A DNA stretch of 64,000 nt from Alkalicoccobacillus plakortidis (GTDB taxonomy: Bacteria; Bacillota; Bacilli; Bacillales; Bacillaceae_D): positions 1,674,001 to 1,738,000 of the forward strand of contig NZ_JAMQJY010000001.1 in assembly GCF_023703085.1 (NCBI RefSeq), given 5' to 3'. The position numbers and the translations under genes were made by a program. Position 1 is the stretch's first letter, and each line of letters starts with the position of its first letter. The notes under the pieces were generated by a model. That model did no database searches, was not told the DNA's origin, and saw only the letters and a list, made by a program, of their open reading frames with translations. Shown here one piece after another: positions 20,467 to 30,279 of the stretch.

Positions 20467-21741
20467 CTGAATCATCTCCTAAACGTATCTCCACTGCACG
20501 GGCATGTGCTTCAAGTCCTTCTAGGCGAGCAAGCGTTGTGATCGCGTCGGCTTGAGCAACAAGCGCTTCTTTTGAATAAGACAAGACACTCGATTTTTTC
20601 ACAAAATCATCCACACTTAGCGGACTTGAAAAGCGAGCAGTTCCTTCTGTTGGTAACACATGATTGGGTCCTGCAAAATAATCACCAACCGGTTCTGTTG
20701 TATAAGGTCCTAAGAAAATGGCTCCAGCATGACGAATTTTGCCTAGCTGTTCCAGCGGATTTTGAACAATGATCTCCAAATGCTCTGGTGCCAGTTGGTT
20801 CACTGTACGAATCGATTGTTCTAAACTTTCCGTAAGATAAATGACACCCTGATTTTCAATAGAAACGCGGGCAATCGCTTCTTTAGGCAAGGTTTGAAGC
20901 TGAACCTCCACTTGCTCCGACACTGCATCTGCAAGTTTTTCTGAATCAGTCACTAACACAGCTGTTGCTAACTCATCATGTTCAGCCTGAGATAATAGAT
21001 CGGCCGCGACATGAGAAGGAATCGCTGTGTCATCAGCCAGCACCGTTATATCACTCGGTCCAACGATCATATCAATATCCACAACACCATACACAGCACG
21101 CTTAGCTAAGGCTACAAAAATGTTTCCAGGACCCGTAATTTTATCAACGGGTGCAATTGTTTCTGTACCATACGCTAATGCTGCTACTGCTTGAGCACCA
21201 CCAATTTTATAGATCTCTTTGACACCAAGCTCATGTGCAGTCACAAGCACTCCTGCTGGTAGCTGACCGTTTTTCTGAGCTTGGTGAAACCATCGCAATC
21301 TCAGGTACACCTGCCACCTGCGCTGGGACAACGTTCATGATAATACTTGAGGGATAAGCCGCCTTGCCTCCTGGAACATAGACACCTACTCGATCGAGTG
21401 GCGTCACTTTTTGTCCCAAGCATCACGCCGTCTGGATTAGTTGTCATCCATGACTGGCTCACCTGTCTTTGGTGAAAATCACGAATACGATTGATCGCTT
21501 CTCGGATTGCAGCTAGTACATTTGGCTCTATGTGCTTATAGGCTTCATCTAATTCTGCCTGCTTAACCTTTAACTGAGATAGATCTGCTCCATCAAGCTC
21601 ACGAGTTAAGCTAAATAATGCGTTGTCACCTTGCTCACGAACTTGTTTGATGATCCCCGCAACGATTTGCTGTTCTTTTTCTTTACCAGCTTCAACTGTT
21701 CGTTTGATGGTAAAGGCTTCATCCACTTTTACAATTCGCAT
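20459..21741 (-). CDS. hisD: Histidinol dehydrogenase (two frameshifts)
   Basis: Performs the last two oxidations of histidine synthesis with Zn and NAD. Motifs: [43 protein letters not shown] and the C-terminal [11 protein letters not shown]. The frame breaks twice, at 21418-21419 (CCCAAGC for CCCAGC) and at 21281-21282 (GAGCTTGG for GAGCTGG). Removing both gives a continuous 426-residue protein of normal length ([12 protein letters not shown] through [14 protein letters not shown]). Both indels are in the CCAGC/GCTGG pentamer and are very likely sequencing errors. Confidence 0.96.
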
Positions 21742-21743
21742 GC

Positions 21744-22376
21744 TTAACCCTCCTCTACCACGTCAAACAATCGTTCAACCATCTTATCTATTCGTTCTGC
21801 TTTCATTCGATAGCTAACAGGATTCACAATAAAACGTGATGTAATTGGCTCTATTGTCTCAAGTTCAACGAGACCGTTTTCTTTTAAGGTTTGACCTGAG
21901 GAGACGATATCAACAATCCGATCAGCTAAACCAATTAGCGGAGCAAGCTCGATCGACCCATTTAATTTGATAATTTCAACCTGCTCCCCCTGCTTTTTAA
22001 AATAATGAGCAGCGAGATTCGGGTATTTAGATGCTACCTTAGGGTTAATGTCTTTTTTCTGATATCCAGGTAAACCTGCAACAGCCATATAACATTCACT
22101 AATTTTTAGATCTAATACTTCATACACATCTCGTTCTTCTTCAATCATGACATCCTTACCAGCGACACCAACATCGGCTACACCATGCTCAACATAGGTT
22201 GGTACATCCATTGGTTTTGCGAGAATAAACCTGAGCTCTTCCTCTGGCACCTCTATAATCAGTTTTCTCGAATCATCAAATTCATCAGGCAGGTTATATC
22301 CAACCCGTCGCAAAAGATTGACGGCTTCTTCAAAAATTCGCCCTTTTGGCATCGCAATCGTTAATTGATTACTCAT
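21744..22376 (-). CDS. hisG: ATP phosphoribosyltransferase catalytic subunit (short form)
   Basis: First enzyme of histidine synthesis. The 210-residue length is the short form that lacks the C-terminal regulatory domain and needs HisZ. Motifs: [13 protein letters not shown] at the N terminus and the PRPP-binding [18 protein letters not shown]. It overlaps the hisZ 3' end by eight bases. Confidence 0.97.
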   Translation of the reverse strand: MSNQLTIAMPKGRIFEEAVNLLRRVGYNLPDEFDDSRKLIIEVPEEELRFILAKPMDVPTYVEHGVADVGVAGKDVMIEEERDVYEVLDLKISECYMAVAGLPGYQKKDINPKVASKYPNLAAHYFKKQGEQVEIIKLNGSIELAPLIGLADRIVDIVSSGQTLKENGLVELETIEPITSRFIVNPVSYRMKAERIDKMVERLFDVVEEG

Positions 22377-23559
22377 CTGCCTGACCTCCTTGCTTTGACT
22401 TACCTATGACGTAAACAATCTCATCGTATTCTTCGCTCATTTGGTCCACGTTTGTGATACCTGCCAAATCTTGAAGGACGACAATTTCTCCCTCAGTTCT
22501 CAGATCGCGGGCCTTTTGAATCGCTTCAGCACGGCGCTCTCGACTGAAAATGACACATGAGCGCCTTTCATGCGGAGCTGATTGACCAATGGCTTCAGCT
22601 AAAAGATCCAGTCTAACGCCAAATCCAATGGCTTGAGCCGGACGGTTAAACTGTTGTAATAATTCATCATAACGTCCTCCACTTCCAAGCGGCACACCAA
22701 GCTCCTGGCTATATACTTCAAAAACGGTTCCAGTATAATAGCTCATGTGAAGCACTAAGTTGAGGTCGATGGTAATAAATGATGATAGCCCATAATCCTC
22801 TAACACAGCCCATAGCTCGCGCAGTTCTGTTAATGCTGCCTTGCCTTGAGCGGATTCAACCAGTTTTTCTGCATCATTAAATAAGTCACTGCCCCCACGA
22901 AGCTTAAGCAGACCTTCTAATCTTTTTTTATCAATAGAAGAGAGCTGCAGCCCTTTTACATGAGAACGAAATCCAACATAATTTTTTTCATATAAATAAC
23001 GGCGAAGCACCTCTGCTCGCTCTTTATTTCCTACAATATCAATCAGCAAGGCATCCACAAAGCCTACATGACCAATCGCCAGTTTAAACTGTTCAAGTCC
23101 TGTTCGTTTTAGCGACTCAATCATAAGCGCAATGGTTTCTGCATCCGCACTGACCGTTCCATCTCCAATTAGCTCTGCTCCAACCTGTTCAAACTCTGCC
23201 GGACGCCCACCATCATGCTGCTGTGCCCTAAATAAATGAGAGTGGTAACCAAGTCGGATTGGATAAGCTTCATTTTTTAAACTAGAAGAAACAAGACGTG
23301 CGATTGGTGCCGTCATATCAGGACGAAGCACCAATGTGTAGCCTTGACTGTCCATTAGCTTAAACAGCTGCTGATCCAAAATGGCTGACGCGGCACCAAT
23401 CGTATCGTAATATTCAACTGTTGGAGTCTCTACCATTTGGTAGCCCCATTGCTTCATCTCATCTGCCATTTCTGTTCTTAGACGCTTTTTTGTTTCATAT
23501 AACTCTGGCAATGTATCTCTCATGCCAAGAGGTTTCTCAAACATGAATAGCTTTGACAT
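22369..23559 (-). CDS. hisZ: ATP phosphoribosyltransferase regulatory subunit
   Basis: A class-II histidyl-tRNA-synthetase-like protein without aminoacylation activity that forms the active complex with short HisG. Visible motifs: [43 protein letters not shown] and [13 protein letters not shown]. The short length (396 residues) and lack of an anticodon-binding domain separate it from HisS. I chose the ATG at 23559 with GGGGTG upstream; the frame opens earlier at 23583. First gene of the operon. Confidence 0.93.
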   Translation of the reverse strand: MSKLFMFEKPLGMRDTLPELYETKKRLRTEMADEMKQWGYQMVETPTVEYYDTIGAASAILDQQLFKLMDSQGYTLVLRPDMTAPIARLVSSSLKNEAYPIRLGYHSHLFRAQQHDGGRPAEFEQVGAELIGDGTVSADAETIALMIESLKRTGLEQFKLAIGHVGFVDALLIDIVGNKERAEVLRRYLYEKNYVGFRSHVKGLQLSSIDKKRLEGLLKLRGGSDLFNDAEKLVESAQGKAALTELRELWAVLEDYGLSSFITIDLNLVLHMSYYTGTVFEVYSQELGVPLGSGGRYDELLQQFNRPAQAIGFGVRLDLLAEAIGQSAPHERRSCVIFSRERRAEAIQKARDLRTEGEIVVLQDLAGITNVDQMSEEYDEIVYVIGKSKQGGQADE

Positions 23560-23602
23560 TATTCTCTGCACCCCAATACACATATGGTCTCAAGTTACGC
23601 TC

Positions 23603-23608
23603 ATTATA
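23603..23608 (-). promoter_or_regulatory. Possible -10 box of the his operon promoter
   Basis: TATAAT on the minus strand 44 bases upstream of the hisZ ATG. No good -35 lies at 17 bp. The 23560-23719 region shows no T-box leader or other riboswitch. Confidence 0.4.
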
Positions 23609-23719
23609 TCATATCGTTTTGCTTTAGTTCGCTAAATCAATAGCGAGGTAAAGGATTCAATATTAGTTTACATGCCCCTTATAGAAGCGTCAACCATTTC
23701 TACCTATCATTTTTGTACG

Positions 23720-23765
23720 AAAAAAAAGAAGGAAAGCGAAGAGTGTTACTCAACGGATTCCTTCT
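23720..23765 (-). terminator. Terminator overlapping the end of the M20 gene
   Basis: AGAAGGAA and TTCCTTCT form a stem around a long loop, followed on the minus strand by TTTTTTTT. One arm is inside the last codons of the amidohydrolase gene. Confidence 0.75.
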
Positions 23766-24952
23766 TTCTGTACATATTGAATGGCGAACTCTGCAAGGAT
23801 TGCCGCACCAATTGCTAAACAGTCTTCATTGATATCAAAATTCGGTGTGTGCAAATCCCGAACAAGCCCATCAGGCAAGGCACAGCCAAGGAAAAACATC
23901 GTTCCCGCTGCCTTTTTCGTCATATAAGCAAAGTCTTCTCCACCCATTCCAAATGGAGCGTGATTGATTTTCATCTCAGGATAAAGTGAGTGCACGGTTT
24001 GTATTAATCTCTTATTCATATCGGGATCATTATATAAGGCCGGTTCCCCGCGAATCACTCTGCATTCACCTTTTCCACCAAGTTGATCAGCTAGTGTAAA
24101 GGCGTCACGAACATGCTTGTGAAGTGTATCTCGCGTTTGTTCCTTATAAGCACGTATCGTTCCTTCGATTGTCACCTTATTGGGGATGATGTTGCTTGCA
24201 TGTCCAGCTTCTATTTTTCCAACACTGATAACGGCTGGATCAAGCGCTGAAATACGGCGGTTGACGATGCCATACAAGGTGTCCAACACCTTACTCATCA
24301 TCCAAATCGGGTCAGTTCCAAAATGGGGATAGGCCCCGTGACCACCTGTGCCTTCAATTGTTCCTTTAAAGACATCTACACTCGCCATACTTGGTCCATC
24401 ATTCACTTGGATCTCACCAACTGGCAGCCATGGACACATATGTAGGGCAAGCACAGCATCGACATTTTCTAATACACCTTCTTCGATCATATACACAGCA
24501 CCTGATCGCCCGGAATCATCAATTTCTTCTTCTGCCGGCTGAAACATAAACAGGATGGTTCCGCTCCACTCGCCTTTACGCAGCTCATCTGTGATTAAGT
24601 GAACCGCACCAAGCAAAATAGCCGTATGTGCATCATGTCCACATGCGTGCATCACTCCGGTGTTGCTGGAGGCATAAGCATGCTCGTTCTCTTCTTGAAT
24701 GGGGAGAGCATCTATATCCGCACGTAATGCGATAGTAGGACCCTCTCCAGTAGAAAAGCGTCCCACCACACCATGACCTGCAACCTCTGTTTGCACCTCA
24801 ATTCCAGGGATGTTATTTAAGATAGTGGCGACATACTCCCCTGTCTTTTTTTCTTGGAAACTTAGCTCAGGAAACTGATGAAACTGTCTACGCCACACGC
24901 TGATCGAATCGGCAATCGCTTCTGCGTGAGTAACCATTGAGTGCTTCTTCAT
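23750..24952 (-). CDS. M20 family amidohydrolase (N-acyl-amino-acid deacylase type)
   Basis: A 400-residue di-zinc peptidase/amidohydrolase of the hippurate/IAA-amino-acid hydrolase branch. It has the metal-binding ACGHDAHTAILLGA, FQPAEEE, ALHMCPW and the C-terminal GMGGEDFAYM. Members remove acyl groups from amino acids. The start at 24952 directly abuts the stop of the PLP lyase gene upstream, so the two are translationally coupled. The substrate cannot be read from sequence; the neighbours suggest an acylated, possibly sulfur-containing amino acid. Confidence 0.9.
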   Translation of the reverse strand: MKKHSMVTHAEAIADSISVWRRQFHQFPELSFQEKKTGEYVATILNNIPGIEVQTEVAGHGVVGRFSTGEGPTIALRADIDALPIQEENEHAYASSNTGVMHACGHDAHTAILLGAVHLITDELRKGEWSGTILFMFQPAEEEIDDSGRSGAVYMIEEGVLENVDAVLALHMCPWLPVGEIQVNDGPSMASVDVFKGTIEGTGGHGAYPHFGTDPIWMMSKVLDTLYGIVNRRISALDPAVISVGKIEAGHASNIIPNKVTIEGTIRAYKEQTRDTLHKHVRDAFTLADQLGGKGECRVIRGEPALYNDPDMNKRLIQTVHSLYPEMKINHAPFGMGGEDFAYMTKKAAGTMFFLGCALPDGLVRDLHTPNFDINEDCLAIGAAILAEFAIQYVQKEGIR

Positions 24953-26157
24953 TAAGCTTTTACAGGTGTTCCAACTGACTCAATGGCTTGTTTAAAATCA
25001 GCAAGGATATCCTCAGCATCTTCAATACCGCACGAAACTCGAATCAGCCCTTCTGGAATACCCATCGCAGCTCTCTCCTCAGGTGTACATTCCACATGAC
25101 TTGTTGTTCTTGCTGGTCCAACCGTTGTTTCAACTGCACCAAGATTAGCCGCACGATTGGCAAATTCAAGCTTAGGTAATAGCTCACGCACCGTATCAAC
25201 CCCTCCTTTTACAGAAAAGCTCAACATGCCGCCAAAACCTCTCATCTGTTCACGCGCAATCTCGTGGTTTGGATGAGTCGATAAACCTGGATAAAAGACA
25301 GATTCAACAAGATCGGATGTTTCAAGAAACTTTGCTAGTTTCATCGCATTTTCAGCCTGGCGTTTTACGCGAAGATCAAGTGTTTTCATTCCTCTCAGCA
25401 GGAGATAGGCAGCCCATGGGTCCATCGTTGCCCCATTAATTTCACGATAATGATAGATTGCCTCCACCAAGGACTCATCATTACCAACGACTACACCTCC
25501 AAGTGCATCAGCATGCCCACCGAGAAATTTAGTTGCACTATGAATCACAAGATCAGCACCTAGTTCAAGCGGATTTTGATTCACAGGAGTTGCAAATGTA
25601 TTATCAACAACAACTAGTGCTCCGACCGCTTTTGCAGCTTGTGCCGTTCGTTTAATATCGGTGATTTTAACCGTTGGATTGGTTGGGGTTTCTAAATAAA
25701 GAAGCTTACAGCCTTTGGCAACTTCCTGCTCAATCTGAGCGTGATTTCCTGTTTCACAGAAAACAACCTCAATCTGAAGCTTGGGCAAAAATTCGGTGAA
25801 CAGCTTATTTGTGCCACCATACGTGTCCTTAATCGTCACAACCTTATCTCCAGGAAATAAAAATGTATACAGTGTGTTACTAACCGCAGCCATGCCTGTA
25901 GAAAAACTTGTACCAGCTACTGCGTTCTCAAGCACCTTTACCTTATCCTCAAACGCCTGAACGGTAGGATTGGTATTTCGCCCATAGATATGACCCTTTT
26001 TCTTGCCAATCGCCACATCGTACCATTCATCCATATCATCATAACCAAACGCAACACTTGGGATGACCGGGACTTGCGTTGCTCCATGAACCAGATACTC
26101 TTTTTCTCCTCCCCATACTGCTTTTGTGCCGACTCTAGCTTGATCAAATTTACTCAT
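24952..26157 (-). CDS. PLP-dependent trans-sulfuration family lyase (cystathionine gamma-lyase / methionine gamma-lyase type)
   Basis: Fold type I enzyme, 401 residues. The PLP lysine is at about 210 (HSATKFLGGHADALGG), the phosphate-binding YGR at about 58-60, VVDNTFATP near 184-190 and ETPTNPTV near 156. Members cleave or form C-S bonds at Cys, Hcy or Met. The start is the ATG at 26157 after GAGGAGAG; an open frame continues to 26352 but has no family similarity. In this operon with M24 and M20 hydrolases a role in salvage of S-substituted amino acids is possible. Biosynthetic metB/metC function is less likely without met neighbours. Confidence 0.88.
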   Translation of the reverse strand: MSKFDQARVGTKAVWGGEKEYLVHGATQVPVIPSVAFGYDDMDEWYDVAIGKKKGHIYGRNTNPTVQAFEDKVKVLENAVAGTSFSTGMAAVSNTLYTFLFPGDKVVTIKDTYGGTNKLFTEFLPKLQIEVVFCETGNHAQIEQEVAKGCKLLYLETPTNPTVKITDIKRTAQAAKAVGALVVVDNTFATPVNQNPLELGADLVIHSATKFLGGHADALGGVVVGNDESLVEAIYHYREINGATMDPWAAYLLLRGMKTLDLRVKRQAENAMKLAKFLETSDLVESVFYPGLSTHPNHEIAREQMRGFGGMLSFSVKGGVDTVRELLPKLEFANRAANLGAVETTVGPARTTSHVECTPEERAAMGIPEGLIRVSCGIEDAEDILADFKQAIESVGTPVKA

Positions 26158-26194
26158 ATAATCTCTCCTCTCTATTAGTAAAGCTCTACATGTA

Positions 26195-26220
26195 AAGAAG
26201 GCCCGATAAGGAGCCTTCTT
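26195..26220 (-). other. Hairpin between the M24 and PLP-lyase genes
   Basis: On the minus strand AAGAAGGC pairs with GCCTTCTT over a 10-nt loop; only a short T tract follows. It could attenuate transcription from the M24 gene into the lyase gene or be an mRNA-processing site. Confidence 0.5.
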
Positions 26221-26230
26221 CGTTATTTCA

Positions 26231-27425
26231 TTAGGATGCTGAGTGAATGTTTGGATGTTTTGTAAAAAGCTCTCGTGGAAAGTTGGCGAACGTTTCACAC
26301 CCGGTTTTTGTGACACGAATCGATTCACTAAGCTCCACCCCAAAGCTGTCAAACCACATGCCAGGAATCACATGGAAGGTCATATTCTCTTGAATGATGG
26401 TTTTGTCTCCTTTTCGAAGGCTTGCCGTATGCTCGCCCCAATCAGGTGGGTAATTTAAGCCCATTGAATAACCAAGTCTTGATTCCTTTTCAAGGCCATG
26501 CTTAGCAATGCTCGCTCTCCAGACAGCTTCAACTTCTTCACACGTCACACCAGGTTTGACAAAATGTAGCGTCTCATTTAATCCCTCGATCACAATTTTG
26601 GAGAGATCCGCAATTTGTGCAGTTGGTTGCCCCACTACTAACGTTCTTGCTAACGGGCTATGATAACGTTTATAACAGCCCGCTATTTCCAAGATGACCG
26701 TTTCACCTTGTTTATACGTACCATCAGTCCACGTCAAATGCGGAGTTGCCGTTTTAATGCCTGAAGGCAACAGCGGAACAATGGTTGGATAGTCACCACC
26801 ATACGCTTCTGTTCCTGAGATCTGAGCCTGATAGATGGTAGCCGCTACATCACATTCCCGAACTCCAGCCTGTACTGCATCAATCCCTGCTTGCATCGCG
26901 TGTTCAACAATAACCGCTGCCCTTCTCATATATTCAATTTCTTGATCGGATTTAATTAAGCGGACATAATTGACTAAATTTGTTGCATCCTTAAACTGCG
27001 CATGAGGCAAATGTAGTTTCAAGTGCTCAAAGCATGCGGCAGTGAAATAGTACTGATCCATTTCAACACCAATCACGCGATTCCCCTGACCAATCTCCGT
27101 TAAAATTTGTGCCGCAAAATCCATTGGATGTTTTGTCAAAGACTGAACATAATCATCAGGGTACGGAATGATATGATCATGGTGCAGCCATGCCGTTTGT
27201 TTTGCCCCATTTGCATCTTGAGAACGCCCAATCCAAAGTGGTTGGTCCTCATCAATAATCACCACAACCATTTGATGCACATAAAAGGACCAAGCCGTCA
27301 TATCCAGTTAGATAATTCATATTAGCCGGATCACTCAAAAGAAGAACATCAATACCTGATGCCTCCATCCTTTGTTTTGTTTTCTTGATTCTCTCTTGGT
27401 ATTCTTCCATTGTGAATGAAAGCAT
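26231..27425 (-). CDS. M24 family metallohydrolase (Xaa-Pro peptidase / ectoine-hydrolase-like), one frameshift
   Basis: Pita-bread-fold hydrolase of about 397 residues with an N-terminal creatinase-like domain and the M24 domain (EIAGCYKRYHSPLART, YSMGLNYPPDWGEHT, FHVIPGMW, VELSESIRVT). The frame breaks at 27292-27293 (GACCAAGCC for GACCAGCC, YDGWSFYVHQM). AAGGAGG precedes two ATGs at 27428 and 27425. The YPPDWGEHT region resembles ectoine-hydrolase (DoeA/EutD)-type M24 proteins, but Xaa-Pro dipeptidase activity is equally possible. It begins the operon M24-PLP lyase-M20. The break is probably a sequencing error. Confidence 0.88.
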
Positions 27426-27635
27426 CATGATTCCTCCTTTTAATATCCCAAAGCTTTTGAAACGGGTTTTTATTTAATTGTTTGAATATTTAAAGTATAT
27501 GCAATAGGACAGGCAATGTTCAATGAATAAAGTGTAAGAAAATATCAGCCCAATTGTAGTCAAAATAGCAACAGATTGAGTTTGTAACCGGATCCAGTCG
27601 ACATTCTGGTGATTATTTGTAGATAATCTAACAAC

Positions 27636-27670
27636 AAAAAAAGAAGTAGACATATATACCTGTCCACTTC
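27636..27670 (-). terminator. Terminator after the PucR-family regulator gene
   Basis: On the minus strand GAAGTGGACA pairs with TGTCTACTTC (one G-T wobble), followed by TTTTTTT, just beyond the stop at 27683. The rest of 27429-27682 shows no gene. Confidence 0.85.
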
Positions 27671-27682
27671 AATCTAAACGTA

Positions 27683-29368
27683 TTACCCTTTTTCTACTAC
27701 CTGCAAATGCCATATCCGTATACTGAGCTCCAGTAAAAAGACATCATCCGGATTAGCCAATGACAACTGCGTTAATGATTCAATTTTTCGTAATCTATAC
27801 AAGAGTGATTGTCGATGCAGATGGAGCACACGAGCGGTCTGACTCACTTTACTTTGATTTCGATGATACGTTGTAAAGGTGCCAATCAAATCCATATTTC
27901 GTTGCTGGTCATACTGGTAAAGCGGCTTGATGATATCCGTTACCACATCTCGCAACTCTGGATATTCTCCCATCGCTTGCAGTACTCGATCCACACGTGT
28001 ATCGGAATAAAAAACGCGGCGTGAAATATCCTTTCTCCTTTTACCAATATGCAGAGCTTGATTTGCCTGCTCAAAACTTCGACTAAAAGAAAAGGTCGTT
28101 TCAGCACCATCACCAACTCCCCAAAACATGTCGACACTCGGCAAAAGAGTGATCAAACGTCGGTTCATTAAATCAAGAAAACTATGAACCGTTTCCCGTC
28201 CAGCCTCTTCGGTGATTTCTAAAAAAATGATGATCTGACTAGCTTGAAAGGTCGCCATTGCTTTACGTTTGATTGATTTTGCTACATGAAGAACTTCTTC
28301 CTCAATATAATGAGCCATACTCCGCATCCAATCATTTTGTGTAGCTGATGACTCCCCCGATTGAAACATCTGCTTCATATCATTTGGATAACCCACAATT
28401 GCAACATAAGGTAGCTCCAGATTGTAACCTAACGTTTGTGCTCGTGTTAGCATCTCTTCATTCGTATGAAAATGATCCTTTGCTAACTCCCAGACAAAGT
28501 GATCCTTTACTTTTGCCTCTGCTTCAAGCACCGCATTCTCTCGCAGGAACCAAAATGCAGAGGCCGTCACAACGTGCTCCAATATAATAAACACTGCTGC
28601 CGGAACCATAGACTGATCCTTAGCTAGAATACTATAAACATAGCCTTGAATATTGTTACTGGACTGTGCAATAGGAAGACGCAGAAACGAACCTGCCTCA
28701 CACGTTCCCAACTCAACTTTTGTCAGTAGCGGATGATCTTGCTCTTCAAGTGGTCGAGCCAGTTGATTTGCTTGCTCTTTAAAAAGCGTTGACCATTTCT
28801 GCAACTCATTTGCATCTACTTCACTTGAACCTTTTAATCCACCATTTTTATCAGTTAAATAAACAGGAGCTCGAAGCTGTTTTGCTACATGCTCTGCAAG
28901 CTGAGAAAGTGTCGCCCCCTCAAGCACCATCGAAAGCAATTCCTGTTGTATACTTTGCAATTCATGAATATAACCCTGCTTTAAATCAGTAATTTTTTGA
29001 GTAATGGACTGAGTCACATCCGCAAAGCGAATTTCCCACGGTAGAAAAACGATTGGAAAATCGTGCTCCTCTGCCATATCCACACAACGATCACACAGCT
29101 CAACAATATATTTTCCGGTAGCTACCCCTAAACCAGAAGCCCCCGATTGAATAACATCTTGAACAAACTCATAAAAATCCTGAGGAGCCTGCGCATAGCC
29201 AATGCCCGTCGTCAGCACCATCTCATTCTTCCGCACAAAATTCTCAACGGGCGCTTCTGTAATCGACACCCACTCCACAACTCGTTCATCTAAACTAGAC
29301 GATGCCGTTTGAACAACAGACGGTTCCATAATCTCAAGATCTACCACATCCCGCATGGTCAGCACCAA
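27683..29368 (-). CDS. PucR-family transcriptional regulator
   Basis: 561 residues. An N-terminal PucR sensory domain (RDVVDLEIMEPSVV, VLTTGIGYA, PIVFLPWEIRF), a GGDEF-like middle region, and a C-terminal PucR helix-turn-helix (SKVSQTARVLHLHRQSLLYRLRKIES). It is unlike the second PucR protein at 55.7 kb in sequence detail but has the same architecture. It lies just upstream, on the same strand, of the M24-PLP-M20 operon and is its likely regulator. The start is uncertain: TTG at 29368 or GTG at 29365 behind GGGGAGGGG. The ligand is unknown. Confidence 0.88.
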   Translation of the reverse strand: MVLTMRDVVDLEIMEPSVVQTASSSLDERVVEWVSITEAPVENFVRKNEMVLTTGIGYAQAPQDFYEFVQDVIQSGASGLGVATGKYIVELCDRCVDMAEEHDFPIVFLPWEIRFADVTQSITQKITDLKQGYIHELQSIQQELLSMVLEGATLSQLAEHVAKQLRAPVYLTDKNGGLKGSSEVDANELQKWSTLFKEQANQLARPLEEQDHPLLTKVELGTCEAGSFLRLPIAQSSNNIQGYVYSILAKDQSMVPAAVFIILEHVVTASAFWFLRENAVLEAEAKVKDHFVWELAKDHFHTNEEMLTRAQTLGYNLELPYVAIVGYPNDMKQMFQSGESSATQNDWMRSMAHYIEEEVLHVAKSIKRKAMATFQASQIIIFLEITEEAGRETVHSFLDLMNRRLITLLPSVDMFWGVGDGAETTFSFSRSFEQANQALHIGKRRKDISRRVFYSDTRVDRVLQAMGEYPELRDVVTDIIKPLYQYDQQRNMDLIGTFTTYHRNQSKVSQTARVLHLHRQSLLYRLRKIESLTQLSLANPDDVFLLELSIRIWHLQVVEKG

Positions 29369-29457
29369 TGTCCCCTCCCCCTAAAGCACAACTCTCTTAC
29401 TCAGTAGTTCTTTATTAATAGACTAATACCCTTTTTTGCTGACGGATAGTCTTGAGT

Positions 29458-29500
29458 AAGTGGGTGGGAGAGTGGATGGGGGGAGGTGGACAGGGGGAGT
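29458..29500. other. G-rich tract next to the repeat array
   Basis: The plus strand carries GGG, GGG, GGGGGG and GGGGG tracts separated by short purine-rich loops, which could form a G-quadruplex. A C-rich stretch (29729-29746) at the far end of the array is roughly complementary, so the array is flanked by a G-rich and a C-rich boundary. Confidence 0.55.
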
Positions 29501-29505
29501 TTTTG

Positions 29506-29730
29506 AGCGCCGGAGCTTGATTTTTGCGCGTTGGATTGGATTTTCGCGCATTTTTCGGATTTTCGCGCACCGACCTCCCTTTTCCGCGCACTTTCCAAGT
29601 TTTCGCACATTTTCAAGTTTTCCGCGCACTCGCTCTCCTTTCCCGCGCATTTTCAAGTTTTCCGCGCACTCGCTCTCCTTTCCCGCGCATTTTCAAGTTT
29701 TCCGCGCACCGACTTCGCTTTCCCGCGCAC
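29506..29730. repeat. Noncoding array of CGCGCA boxes with a 19/21-bp alternating period
   Basis: CGCGCA (one CGCACA) starts at 29545, 29564, 29585, 29604, 29623, 29644, 29663, 29684, 29703 and 29724, with related GCGC boxes at about 29506 and 29526. The spacings alternate 19 and 21 bp. Two unit types alternate: CGCGCATTTTCAAGTTTTC (19 bp) and CGCGCACTCGCTCTCCTTTCC (21 bp). Together they make a 40-bp unit, repeated exactly at 29611-29650 and 29651-29690 and with changes at 29691-29730. Open frames on both strands here are repeat translations and not genes. It lies between the PucR-type regulator start and yvoF. Confidence 0.93.
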
Positions 29731-29750
29731 CCCACACTCCACCCCAAAAC

Positions 29751-29779
29751 AAAAAAGCACAGCAGCTATCTGCTATGCT
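29751..29779 (-). terminator. Terminator of the hprK-lgt-ppaX-yvoF transcript
   Basis: On the minus strand AGCATAGCAG pairs with CTGCTGTGCT (one wobble), followed by TTTTTT. The 5' arm overlaps the yvoF stop codon. Confidence 0.82.
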
Positions 29780-30279
29780 TCTTGTTCTGGTTCTGGCAAC
29801 TGCTTGATCACCTGCATTGGGTTTCCACCTACAAAGGTATACGGTTCGACATCTCGATGAACTAAGGTGCACGCTGATACCACTGCTCCATTGCCAATGG
29901 TTACGCCTGGTAGGATGGTGGTATTAGCTCCAATCATCACTTCGTCACCGATGATTATGTCACCTAAACGATATTCTTTAATCAAATATTCGTGAGCTAA
30001 TAATGTGGTGTTGTAGCCAATGACCGAGTTACGACCAATTGTGATTCTCTCTGGAAACATTATGTCCATCATAACCATTAAGGCAACGGCTGTTTCTTCG
30101 CCAACTTTCATTCCTAGCCCCCGGCGATAAAGCCAGTTTTTCACTTTTAGCCAAGGTGTATAGCGTGCCATTTGAATGACGATAAAATTCCGCATGACCT
30201 TCCAAAAAGGAACAGTTTTATAAATATGCCATAAGGAGTTGGCCGACGGAACCGGATAGCGTTCCGTATTCCGACTCAC
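29773..30279 (-). CDS. yvoF: Acyltransferase of the left-handed beta-helix (hexapeptide) family
   Basis: 168 residues with hexapeptide repeats ([59 protein letters not shown]) typical of CoA-dependent O- or N-acetyltransferases. The acceptor is unknown. It corresponds by position and family to B. subtilis YvoF, next to ppaX, lgt and hprK, and overlaps ppaX by four bases. Confidence 0.9.
   Translation of the reverse strand: MSRNTERYPVPSANSLWHIYKTVPFWKVMRNFIVIQMARYTPWLKVKNWLYRRGLGMKVGEETAVALMVMMDIMFPERITIGRNSVIGYNTTLLAHEYLIKEYRLGDIIIGDEVMIGANTTILPGVTIGNGAVVSACTLVHRDVEPYTFVGGNPMQVIKQLPEPEQEA

Noticed and set aside
23560-23749. Histidine T-box leader before hisZ
   Set aside because: No T-box core (AGGGTGGNACCGCG) or specifier loop can be seen.
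29545-29730. CRISPR array
   Set aside because: Units are adjacent and similar throughout; there are no unique spacers of 30 bp or more and no cas genes nearby.
29401-29865. Five overlapping open frames on both strands within the CGCGCA array
   Set aside because: The translations are periodic (FKFSAHSLSFPAHFQVF-like), lack ribosome binding sites and arise because the GC-rich repeat contains few stop codons.
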